This document shows positions 55,244 to 61,608 of a stretch of 64,000 nucleotides of DNA, piece after piece. Positions within the stretch are counted from its first letter, which is position 1. Each line of letters opens with the position of its first letter. The translations under genes were made by a program, and so were the position numbers. The notes under the pieces were generated by a model that made no database searches, had not been told where the DNA came from, and was given only the letters and a program-made list of their open reading frames with translations. The stretch spans positions 45,236 through 109,235 of IMG/VR virus record IMGVR_UViG_3300046453_000081, one strand, 5' to 3'. This DNA is from a virus.

Positions 55244-55373
55244 ACTAAATCAACCCTTTCAAATTTGGTTTGGTACAATCTAGAATCAGATTGTCCTTTT
55301 TACTAATAACATGGTGCTAACTGTTATAATCGTTATTAGTAAAAAGGACAGTCCAAAAAATATGGGCTGTCTG
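55244..55373 (-). repeat. Intercassette element, class A
   Basis: H1 GACAGCCC..GGACTGTC, H2 CTTTTTACTAATAAC..GTTATTAGTAAAAAG with ATTATAACAGTT in the loop, H3 GGACAATCTG..CTAGATTGTACC. Confidence 0.7.
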
Positions 55374-55663
55374 TTATTGTTCATTCATTTTGTTTTCAAT
55401 CTTTTTATAGTACATAAGTAAATAATCAATTGCGGTTTGATTCTCTGCAATTATTTGTATGCTGTCTATAGGGGTTTTTTCAAATGCATACCATTGTAAT
55501 GGTTTTTTAAGGGTCTTAATTTTTCACATGATGTTATTTCCCCCGTCATTAGATTACAAACTGCAAATTTTTGTCCATCTCTTAACCAAGATGGAAGAAC
55601 AAATTTTCCTGTCTTTTCATTAAATTCAATTTCCATTCTTTGTGCAATGTTAACCTTTTCCAT
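55374..55663 (-). CDS. Hypothetical protein interrupted by a -1 frameshift
   Basis: ATG at 55663 (MEKVNIAQRMEIEFNEKTGK) after GAAAGGGTTGATTGAT. The opened frame stops at 55466 (65 aa), but a -1 shift on a run of five A (plus-strand T5 at 55520-55524) continues for another 46 codons with good coding character (LQWYAFEKTPIDSIQIIAEN, YLLMYYKKIENKMNEQ), ending at 55374. Either a real frameshift mutation, programmed slippage or a homopolymer error. Full product would be about 96 aa. Function unknown. Confidence 0.55.
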
Positions 55664-55775
55664 ATCAATCAACCCTTTCAAATTCGATTTGGTACAATCA
55701 AATCATTTGGCTGTCCTTTCAATCAGTCATTAGTGACAGATTCAAAGGACAGCCAAAAAGAAGGCTGTCTGTCTG
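55664..55775 (-). repeat. Intercassette element, class A (degenerate H2)
   Basis: H1 GACAGCC..GGCTGTC, weak H2 CTTTGAATC..GATTGAAAG, H3 GGACAGCCAAATG..TGATTGTACC, leader. Confidence 0.62.
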
Positions 55776-55949
55776 TTATTCAGAATAAACAAGTTCATTG
55801 TATTGTTTTTCCGCTGTCTGTCTGTCTGACCCAAAATGAAAATTCATATTCTTTCTTTCAAAGTAAATAGTATAGCCCTCACTGTCTTTAATCAGTCTGA
55901 CATCAAATCCAAATTCGTCCTGACCCTGTTTTAATACGACAAAATCCAT
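55776..55949 (-). CDS. Hypothetical 57-aa protein
   Basis: ATG after AAAGGGGGACGTTAAAAG. MDFVVLKQGQDEFGFDVRLI then GSDRQTAEKQYNELVYSE. The GACAGACAGACAG in its own coding end repeats the intergenic word. Function unknown. Confidence 0.6.
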   Translation of the reverse strand: MDFVVLKQGQDEFGFDVRLIKDSEGYTIYFERKNMNFHFGSDRQTAEKQYNELVYSE

Positions 55950-55952
55950 CTT

Positions 55953-56066
55953 TTAACGTCCCCCTTTATATTCTTTAAAACATGCAAAACAGATTGATTT
56001 TAGACCCTGTTTTACTTTTAATTGCTTACAAGATGGACAGATGAAATATTTTTTAACCTTTTTCAT
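55953..56066 (-). CDS. 37-aa zinc ribbon
   Basis: ATG after GAAAGGGTTGATTAA. MKKVKKYFICPSCKQLKVKQ; CPSC and CFAC pairs form a minimal ribbon. Its end provides the ribosome site of the next gene. Confidence 0.6.
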   Translation of the reverse strand: MKKVKKYFICPSCKQLKVKQGLKSICFACFKEYKGGR

Positions 56067-56175
56067 TTAATCAACCCTTTCAATTTTGGTACATAGCTTT
56101 GTATGTCCTTTATGTTTATACTGTTATTCCGCTATAAACATAAAGGACAGCCAAATAAATAAGCTGTCAATAGTG
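56067..56175 (-). repeat. Intercassette element, class A
   Basis: H1 GACAGCT..GGCTGTC, H2 CTTTATGTTTATA..TATAAACATAAAG with AATAACA loop, H3 GGACATAC..GTATGTACC-like. Confidence 0.66.
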
Positions 56176-56346
56176 TTAATCATAAAATTTTTCAAAGATG
56201 ATATATTTTTCAAAGTGGGCTACATTCCCTATGTCTGTTATGTCATAGCCCTTTTCTTTCATTCTGTTTACAGTATTAGCCCATTTTTCAGTGTTTTCTT
56301 CTTCCTTAAAATAGATATACTGAATTTTTTCATGAAATTTTTTCAT
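56176..56346 (-). CDS. Hypothetical 56-aa protein
   Basis: ATG at 56346 (MKKFHEKIQYIYFKEEENTE) after GAAAGGGTTGATTGAA. Function unknown. Confidence 0.58.
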   Translation of the reverse strand: MKKFHEKIQYIYFKEEENTEKWANTVNRMKEKGYDITDIGNVAHFEKYIIFEKFYD

Positions 56347-56439
56347 TTCAATCAACCCTTTCAAATTTTTAAAATCAATAAAAGGAATAACATTATTGTC
56401 ATATTATTAATGACTGTTATTCCCTATCAGATATTAAAA
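56347..56439 (-). repeat. Intercassette element, class B
   Basis: GGAATAACAGTCATTA..TAATGTTATTCC hairpin with AT-rich outer arms. Confidence 0.62.
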
Positions 56440-56739
56440 TTATCTAGTCAGTGTTTTTAGCTGTCTATCCCATGTCTTTAATTTTCTTTCAAGTTTCTTG
56501 ATTATTTCAGGGTTTTCAGCCTTTTTTAATTCGTCTTGAATTTCTTCAATTGTTTGTTTGGTTACAATTATTTTCATATCTTTTTCAATTCTTAGCCTTT
56601 GTTCGACTATCAAATCAACTGTATGTCTAGTTTTGCCATATTCTAGATATGGTGTATTCATCATAATTTTGACTGCTTTTTGTAAGTCATCACAGGCTAT
56701 ACTCATTTTTTCTAACCGTTCTTTAACTGTTAATTCCAC
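56440..56739 (-). CDS. Coiled-coil 99-aa protein, GTG start
   Basis: GTG (VELTVKERLEKMSIACDDLQ) after GAAAGGGTTGATTTGTA. Helical throughout. Function unknown. Confidence 0.64.
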   Translation of the reverse strand: MELTVKERLEKMSIACDDLQKAVKIMMNTPYLEYGKTRHTVDLIVEQRLRIEKDMKIIVTKQTIEEIQDELKKAENPEIIKKLERKLKTWDRQLKTLTR

Positions 56740-56868
56740 TACAAATCAACCCTTTCAAATTTGGTGATACAATCAAGATTTTCAGTTTTGATTGTCCTTT
56801 TCACTAATACTGTAGTGTTATCTGTTATTAGCAAAAAGGACAGCCAAACAAAAATGGCTGTCTGTTAT
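56740..56868 (-). repeat. Intercassette element, class A
   Basis: H1 GACAGCC..GGCTGTC followed by CTTTTTG, H2 CTTTTTGCTAATA..TATTAGTGAAAAG, H3 GGACAATCAA..TTGATTGTATC. Confidence 0.7.
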
Positions 56869-57237
56869 CTATTCGATGACAATTTTAAAATAAGAATTAT
56901 CATTATAGACAACATAGTAATTATTTTTATTCACTGTTATTTTTTTGATACTATCCGCTGAAAATTGTTCAGATGGGTATTTTTCATCATTTAATACTAC
57001 ATAAATAGTATTATTTTCACAAAAAACCTCTGTTATTATTCCCCTTGCTATACATGTTTGTTTTCCTGATAATAATTCTTGAATATTTTCTACATTCCAC
57101 CCATTGTGAATCGAATACTTTTTACCTTTTCTTTCAATTAATTGGTGATAGAATTCACTTTTTGATAGCTCTTTTCCAATAATTTCATTGACCTTGTTAT
57201 CTCTGTCTTTGATAAATTTTTCAGTATACTTATTCAC
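56869..57237 (-). CDS. Hypothetical 122-aa protein
   Basis: GTG at 57237 (VNKYTEKFIKDRDNKVNEII) after GAAAGGGTTGATTTGT. Helical start, beta-rich end (KITVNKNNYYVVYNDNSYFK). Function unknown. Confidence 0.66.
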   Translation of the reverse strand: MNKYTEKFIKDRDNKVNEIIGKELSKSEFYHQLIERKGKKYSIHNGWNVENIQELLSGKQTCIARGIITEVFCENNTIYVVLNDEKYPSEQFSADSIKKITVNKNNYYVVYNDNSYFKIVIE

Positions 57238-57364
57238 ACAAATCAACCCTTTCAATTTTTTTGTTTGGTACAATCTAGAATCAGATTGTCCATTCAATTA
57301 ACACTATTGTTATACTGTTATGTTGTTAATTGAATGGACAGCCTAATATCAGGCTGTCATACTG
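57238..57364 (-). repeat. Intercassette element, class A
   Basis: H1 GACAGCC..GGCTGTC, H2 CCATTCAATTAACA..TGTTAATTGAATGG with two ATAACA words in the loop, H3 GGACAATCTG..TAGATTGTACC. No T-run after H1, so it is not a plain terminator. Confidence 0.72.
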
Positions 57365-57517
57365 TTATTTTTTTGTTTTATTGACACCAAATAATCTAGT
57401 ACTGCCACAATCTTTGCATTGCCATTCTTCACATATTTCTGTTTTTATTACAATTTCATGCTTTTTTAAGTCATTACATTTTTTACAAAATACACTAACA
57501 TCATCATTTTTTAACAT
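57365..57517 (-). CDS. 50-aa zinc ribbon
   Basis: ATG after GAAAGGGTTGATTTGGA. MLKNDDVSVFCKKCNDLKKH; CKKC and CKDCG pairs. Function unknown. Confidence 0.63.
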   Translation of the reverse strand: MLKNDDVSVFCKKCNDLKKHEIVIKTEICEEWQCKDCGSTRLFGVNKTKK

Positions 57518-57632
57518 TCCAAATCAACCCTTTCAAATTATTAGAACAATCGTTATTAGATTGTCTTTCAAGTATACACTTTTGTTATAGTATAAACTTG
57601 AAAGACAGCCTAAAATCAGGCTGTCAGGTTGT
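57518..57632 (-). repeat. Intercassette element, class A
   Basis: H1 GACAGCC..GGCTGTC, H2 CTTTCAAGTTTATAC..GTATACTTGAAAG with ATAACA loop, H3 GACAATCTAATAAC..ATTGTTC. Confidence 0.7.
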
Positions 57633-58013
57633 TTATTTTAATTCTACATTAAACAACGCTTCGATAGTGTTTAATATTGTATCACTATATCCAATGATAC
57701 CTTCATACCTAAGATACATGTCAAACAATTCTTTGTTGTCGTATTTTCTCATTATCTTTTCGTCTTGACTGTTGTCATTTTCGTCAATGTCTAACATCTC
57801 TCTGACCCTACTCATAATTGTGAAGGGGATAACCCTGTCAGATACTAGACTGTTATACATAGAATCTGCCTTTTTAGAGTCTGAATAATTATGATAACTA
57901 ATGCTAGTTTTACTTTCAATTTTTATGACATATTGCCCTATGTTGCCTTTTGCTAGTTGGACAATATTTCCTTTATTGTCCTGACCCTCTTTTAAAATAG
58001 ATAAGTTTTCCAT
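57633..58013 (-). CDS. Hypothetical 126-aa protein
   Basis: ATG at 58013 (MENLSILKEGQDNKGNIVQL) after GAAAGGGTTGATTTGTAAT. Beta-rich N-terminus, then helical (FTIMSRVREMLDID). Function unknown. Confidence 0.67.
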   Translation of the reverse strand: MENLSILKEGQDNKGNIVQLAKGNIGQYVIKIESKTSISYHNYSDSKKADSMYNSLVSDRVIPFTIMSRVREMLDIDENDNSQDEKIMRKYDNKELFDMYLRYEGIIGYSDTILNTIEALFNVELK

Positions 58014-58120
58014 ATTACAAATCAACCCTTTCAAATTTGGTACGCTTTGAACGTCCTTTTTGTTTATAACTATCTAACTGTTATAAACAAAAAGGACAGC
58101 CAAATAATAAAGGCTGTCTG
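58014..58120 (-). repeat. Intercassette element, class A
   Basis: H1 GACAGCC..GGCTGTC, H2 CTTTTTGTTTATAAC..GTTATAAACAAAAAG, H3 GGACGTTC..GCGTACC. Confidence 0.7.
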
Positions 58121-58381
58121 TTATAGGTATTTATTATCATACCAATGATTAAACAATTTTTTCATTGTATAAAATCTGTCTGATAGTTCTTTTAATTTTT
58201 CGTCCTTGAAATATAAAGACAAATCCCAAATTTCAATGTCTAGATTATCAATTGAAATTATTACATCTAATTGTAAATTTTCATCAAATGATAGAAATTC
58301 TTCCTTTGATATTTTTTCAATCAAAGAAAATTTTTTAATCAATTTTTCACTAGAAATTTGTACATAATTTTGCATATCCAT
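58121..58381 (-). CDS. Hypothetical 86-aa protein
   Basis: Starts MDMQNYVQISSEKLIKKFSL after GAGAGGGTTGATTTATA. Acidic helical. Function unknown. Confidence 0.65.
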   Translation of the reverse strand: MDMQNYVQISSEKLIKKFSLIEKISKEEFLSFDENLQLDVIISIDNLDIEIWDLSLYFKDEKLKELSDRFYTMKKLFNHWYDNKYL

Positions 58382-58477
58382 TATAAATCAACCCTCTCAA
58401 ATTTGTTTTTAAAGCTAATGAAATGGATAACACTATTATCATACTGTTATAGTGTTATCCATTTTTTAGGCTTAAAA
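58382..58477 (-). repeat. Intercassette element, class B
   Basis: GGATAACACTAT..ATAGTGTTATCC hairpin with AACAGTATG loop; outer AAGC/GCTT arms. Confidence 0.62.
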
Positions 58478-58813
58478 TTAAGCTGTCACTAGAATTATTT
58501 CACCCTGTGATAATTTAAAATATTGTTGGTTGTTATGTCCCAATAAATCTAACATGGTGTTAAGACTATCCCTATCACTGTTAGAATACCCATAATAATA
58601 GACAATCTCATTATCATTGTATTCAAGTGTTAACGTCCCATAATGAAACAATCTTGTTACAAGACATTTCGGGTCGGGGTATATTTCTTGCTCAATTCTA
58701 TATACTTCATTTCCCTGTCTTTTTAAGGACATACTAACAAAATCATCTGTTTTTTCAAATGCTTTGTTTAAAAGATTCTCGATAATTTTTACACTTTTTC
58801 CATATCTTGCCAT
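58478..58813 (-). CDS. Hypothetical 111-aa protein
   Basis: ATG at 58813 (MARYGKSVKIIENLLNKAFE) after GAAAGGGTTGATTTTAGTT. Beta-rich centre. Function unknown. Confidence 0.66.
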   Translation of the reverse strand: MARYGKSVKIIENLLNKAFEKTDDFVSMSLKRQGNEVYRIEQEIYPDPKCLVTRLFHYGTLTLEYNDNEIVYYYGYSNSDRDSLNTMLDLLGHNNQQYFKLSQGEIILVTA

Positions 58814-58938
58814 AACTAAAATCAACCCTTTCAAATTTGGTATAATCTAGGATAAAAATAATCTTTGATTGTCCTTTCATTTTCCACCATAGGCAGAAAA
58901 TCAAAGGACAGCCAAATAAATGGCTGTCTGTTATAGGG
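58814..58938 (-). repeat. Intercassette element, class A
   Basis: H1 GACAGCC..GGCTGTC, H2 CTTTGATTTTC..GAAAATGAAAG, H3 GGACAATCAAAG..TAGATTATACC. Confidence 0.66.
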
Positions 58939-59130
58939 TTATTTCTCAATATATAATACCCTGTTAAATTTTTCTGACAAATGACACTTAATTCCCTTTT
59001 CAAGCAATACATCATATACTTTTTGTAATTCCTCTCTATTGCCTAAAATCTGATAATTTTTGGAAAATTCGTCAATAGATAACCATTTGCTTATAGTCTT
59101 AACTAGTTTTGATAAATCTTTCTTTGCCAT
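58939..59130 (-). CDS. Hypothetical 63-aa protein
   Basis: Starts MAKKDLSKLVKTISKWLSID after GAGAGGGTTGATTTTATT. Function unknown. Confidence 0.62.
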   Translation of the reverse strand: MAKKDLSKLVKTISKWLSIDEFSKNYQILGNREELQKVYDVLLEKGIKCHLSEKFNRVLYIEK

Positions 59131-59213
59131 AATAAAATCAACCCTCTCAAATTTGTTTTTAAAGCTAATGAAAAGGATAACAACCTTGTTATGTTGTTAT
59201 CCTCTTTTTAATT
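59131..59213 (-). repeat. Intercassette element, class B
   Basis: GGATAACAAC, loop ATAACAAG, GTTGTTATCC then TTTTC; could also terminate. Confidence 0.64.
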
Positions 59214-59390
59214 TTAAAATCCATCAAAATAGATAACCGCTATTATTTCCCTTGTAGCCTTTAATTCGATGCCTATTTTATTTCCATTGTTGTATAGGTT
59301 AACTTTATGGGCTGTCAATCCATTACCCCTCAAAATAGCCCTCAGTTCTTTTTGTTTTTTTATTGATAGTTCTTTCATTTTTATTAACAT
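59214..59390 (-). CDS. Hypothetical 58-aa protein
   Basis: ATG after GAAAGGGTTGATTTTAG. MLIKMKELSIKKQKELRAIL then strands to the end (NKIGIELKATREIIAVIYFD). Function unknown. Confidence 0.6.
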   Translation of the reverse strand: MLIKMKELSIKKQKELRAILRGNGLTAHKVNLYNNGNKIGIELKATREIIAVIYFDGF

Positions 59391-59486
59391 CTAAAATCAA
59401 CCCTTTCAAATTTTTTTAAAGCCAATGAAGGAAATAACTCTATTTTCATAGTGTTAACTGTTATTTCCTTTTTTGCTTTAAAACTA
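59391..59486 (-). repeat. Intercassette element, class B
   Basis: AAGGAAATAAC..GTTATTTCCTT hairpin with AGTTAACACTATG loop. Confidence 0.6.
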
Positions 59487-59966
59487 TCAACCTGTTATTT
59501 TAACCTTTGATTTTTTGTTTGCTGTCTGTATTGTTTCTTTTCCGTATTTGTTAACCTTGTAATCGTAACTAGTAGCCTTTTTTCGTTTGGTTGTAAGATT
59601 TTCTGTCCAATACCATTTTTTATTTGACCCTGACCACTTAAAGCCAAGGCTTTTTAGAGTCTCTTTTATGGAATAAGTTTCACCATATACCCAAATCCAA
59701 GACCCTATAATGTCAATTGTTATAGCGTCAAATTTTACAATGTTATTAACAACGTCACGATAGTTAAAGCTGTCTGTATGTCCTTCTTTGTCTGTCTTAA
59801 CGTCTTTCAATTGTGCAAAAAGATTGTCATACTCATTATTGATATCTTGCATAATTTTGGTAGTATCTTTATCTCTGTTTAAATCAGGGTGAAATTGTTT
59901 TGCAAGCGTCTTGTATGCCTTTTTCAATTCTTCCATAGTGGTAACGTTTTTAAAGTATTTATACAT
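59487..59966 (-). CDS. J-domain (DnaJ-like) protein
   Basis: 159 aa starting MYKYFKNVTTMEELKKAYKT after GAAAGGGTTGATTTTAG. Residues 1-60 form a J domain with the HPD tripeptide at 26-28 (QFHPDLN). There is no G/F region or zinc centre. The C-terminus holds IIGSWIWVYGETYSIKETLK and KWSGSNKKWYW, a small domain seen with J domains in mobile-element proteins. J proteins stimulate host DnaK, so recruitment of host chaperones to phage DNA metabolism is plausible. Confidence 0.8.
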   Translation of the reverse strand: MYKYFKNVTTMEELKKAYKTLAKQFHPDLNRDKDTTKIMQDINNEYDNLFAQLKDVKTDKEGHTDSFNYRDVVNNIVKFDAITIDIIGSWIWVYGETYSIKETLKSLGFKWSGSNKKWYWTENLTTKRKKATSYDYKVNKYGKETIQTANKKSKVKITG

Positions 59967-60045
59967 CTAAAATCAACCCTTTCAAATTTTTTAAAGCTAA
60001 TGAAAAGGTTAACACTGCTGTTATAGTGTTAACCCCTTTTTAGTC
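59967..60045 (-). repeat. Intercassette element, class B
   Basis: GGTTAACACT, loop ATAACAGC, AGTGTTAACC. Confidence 0.64.
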
Positions 60046-60438
60046 TTAAAATTGGTTTATGTTACGTCTAACTAGTGTTAATTGGTCAGGCTTGTTAAAG
60101 TGGTCTTTTCTGTCAAAAACTTTTTTGGCTTGTTTGTCTGAAAATCCTACCTTGGTTAAAATCTCGTATGACCCCCTAGAACCTTCACCATGATATCCAA
60201 ACGAACAACCATAAAAAATAACTGTCTGTCCTGTTATAGTGAATAGTTTCAAACGATACCAATTCTTTGAATCATATTGCAATATAGCCCTTTTTACAGG
60301 TGACATATATTTTTCAATATGCTTAAAAAATTCTAATGACTGTTTAGTAATGCCATTAGCATATAGATTATAATTTTTGTCTTTGATGTGTGTTACCCCT
60401 CTTTGAATATCTCTTTTTAAAATTGTTTGCCCCAACAT
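60046..60438 (-). CDS. Hypothetical 130-aa protein
   Basis: Starts MLGQTILKRDIQRGVTHIKD after GAAAGGGTTGATTTT. Basic, beta-rich centre (LKLFTITGQTVIFYGCSFGY). Function unknown. Confidence 0.67.
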   Translation of the reverse strand: MLGQTILKRDIQRGVTHIKDKNYNLYANGITKQSLEFFKHIEKYMSPVKRAILQYDSKNWYRLKLFTITGQTVIFYGCSFGYHGEGSRGSYEILTKVGFSDKQAKKVFDRKDHFNKPDQLTLVRRNINQF

Positions 60439-60538
60439 AAAATCAACCCTTTCAAATTTGTTTTAAAGCTAATGAAGGAAATAACATTTTACCTATGTTG
60501 TTAAGGTTGTTATTTCCTTTTTTGCTTTAAACTGTCTG
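60439..60538 (-). repeat. Intercassette element, class B
   Basis: AAGGAAATAACA..TGTTATTTCCTT hairpin, TTAACAACA in the loop. Confidence 0.62.
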
Positions 60539-60811
60539 TTAGCTTTTTGTTTTAAATTTTAATTCAGCGTTTTCACTGTCAGATGAATAATAACCATTGG
60601 AAAAGCTATTGAATTCGCTGTTATATGTCCAAACTACATAGGGCTGATATGCTTCTTGTTTATAGCAAAGCGCTACAAATAAATATTCGTCTAATGGGTT
60701 ATTTGTCAAATATCTAAAATCTAACAATTCGAAGCCCATGTTTTTGGCTGTCATTGTAGCCTTTTCTTTCATTTCTAAACGGTTTTCCAATCTTGTATAA
60801 ATTTCTACCAT
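60539..60811 (-). CDS. Hypothetical 90-aa protein
   Basis: Starts MVEIYTRLENRLEMKEKATM after GAAAGGGTTGATTTAAC. Beta-rich; YLFVALCYKQEAYQPYVVWT. Function unknown. Confidence 0.66.
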   Translation of the reverse strand: MVEIYTRLENRLEMKEKATMTAKNMGFELLDFRYLTNNPLDEYLFVALCYKQEAYQPYVVWTYNSEFNSFSNGYYSSDSENAELKFKTKS

Positions 60812-60934
60812 GTTAAATCAACCCTTTCAATTTTGGTACGCTTTGAACGTCCTTTTCATCATTATCATAGTGATTATATTTATCACCTGTTAATAACAAA
60901 AAGGACAGCCAAATGATAAAGGCTGTCTGTTATC
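60812..60934 (-). repeat. Intercassette element, class A, with recurrent motif in the loop
   Basis: H1 GACAGCC..GGCTGTC, then an H2 whose loop holds GGTGATAAATATAAT (60873-60888), H3 GGACGTTC..GCGTACC. Only place where the two repeat families coincide. Confidence 0.68.
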
Positions 60935-61222
60935 TTACTTTTCCTTTTTTTGGTGGATATCCACCATGTTTTCATATGTTGTTATAACCAAATTATTGAT
61001 ATCTCTTATAAATTGTCTTCTTTGTTGATACAAAGGTGAACGAATGTCATTAATCTGACTGACATGTTCAATTAATTCCTTTGACATCTTTTCCATTTTT
61101 TCATGTTGTTCAATAGCAGGCTTGTAACTTTTTTCCGTTTCCATTAATACTATTGCATCATTGGAAATTTCTGTTAATACCTCAATAATTTTTTCATCTG
61201 ATAAACCTGTAAACCATGCCAT
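60935..61222 (-). CDS. Hypothetical 95-aa helical protein
   Basis: ATG at 61222 (MAWFTGLSDEKIIEVLTEIS) after GAAAGGGTTGATTGTA. Helical, with a coiled coil around QHEKMEKMSKELIEHVSQIN. Function unknown. Confidence 0.65.
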   Translation of the reverse strand: MAWFTGLSDEKIIEVLTEISNDAIVLMETEKSYKPAIEQHEKMEKMSKELIEHVSQINDIRSPLYQQRRQFIRDINNLVITTYENMVDIHQKKEK

Positions 61223-61320
61223 TACAATCAACCCTTTCAAATTTGTTTTTAAAGCTAATGAAAAGGATAACAACCTTGTTGTTATCCACTTTTTAGTTTT
61301 AAAACTGTTTTTACTGTCTG
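61223..61320 (-). repeat. Intercassette element, class B
   Basis: GGATAACAACAAGGTTGTTATCC compact hairpin with outer TTTTAAA arms. Confidence 0.6.
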
Positions 61321-61539
61321 TTATAGCCCCAATTCTTTTAAAGCCATTATTACCCTAACTTTGATTCCTACTGATAAGTATTCACTACGATAGAAGGATA
61401 AAAGATGTACATCTTGATAGACATCTTTTATTGCAAATGTCTGTCTTTTAATACCGCCTTCACGTCCGTAAAAGTCGATTTTTCCGTCTTCTTTAATAAT
61501 AGCCCATGCATTTTTTGTATAAGATACTTCTCTTAACAT
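61321..61539 (-). CDS. Hypothetical 72-aa protein, first gene of the cassette array
   Basis: Starts MLREVSYTKNAWAIIKEDGK after GAAAGGGTGTTAACACT. Beta-rich then a helix. Directly downstream of the TATAAT-bearing inverted repeat at 61568-61608, so probably the start of the leftward array transcript. Confidence 0.66.
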   Translation of the reverse strand: MLREVSYTKNAWAIIKEDGKIDFYGREGGIKRQTFAIKDVYQDVHLLSFYRSEYLSVGIKVRVIMALKELGL

Positions 61540-61567
61540 AGTGTTAACACCCTTTCAATTTTGTTTT

Positions 61568-61608
61568 TATTATACCTCAAAAACCCTGTTATCAAGGTTT
61601 TTGAGGTA
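61568..61608 (-). promoter_or_regulatory. Inverted repeat overlapping a leftward promoter
   Basis: TACCTCAAAAACC and GGTTTTTGAGGTA flank a 10-nt loop. Minus strand reads TTGATA, 15 bp, TATAAT, so the repeat covers both promoter boxes. Candidate start and control point for the 51-61 kb array. Confidence 0.62.

Noticed and set aside
51061-61320. CRISPR array
   Set aside because: Repeats are separated by full genes, arms vary in sequence while pairing is kept, and there are no Cas genes.
51061-61320. Integron-like gene-cassette array (single genes with inverted repeats between them)
   Set aside because: Plan is similar, but no active integron integrase is present and I do not see conserved attC core sites. 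The idea that the spacers mobilise genes is left open only as a remote possibility.
52486-61320. H1 hairpins as simple intrinsic terminators
   Set aside because: A T-run follows H1 in only some copies, and H2 overlaps H1; pairing conservation in H2 and H3 is unexplained by termination alone.
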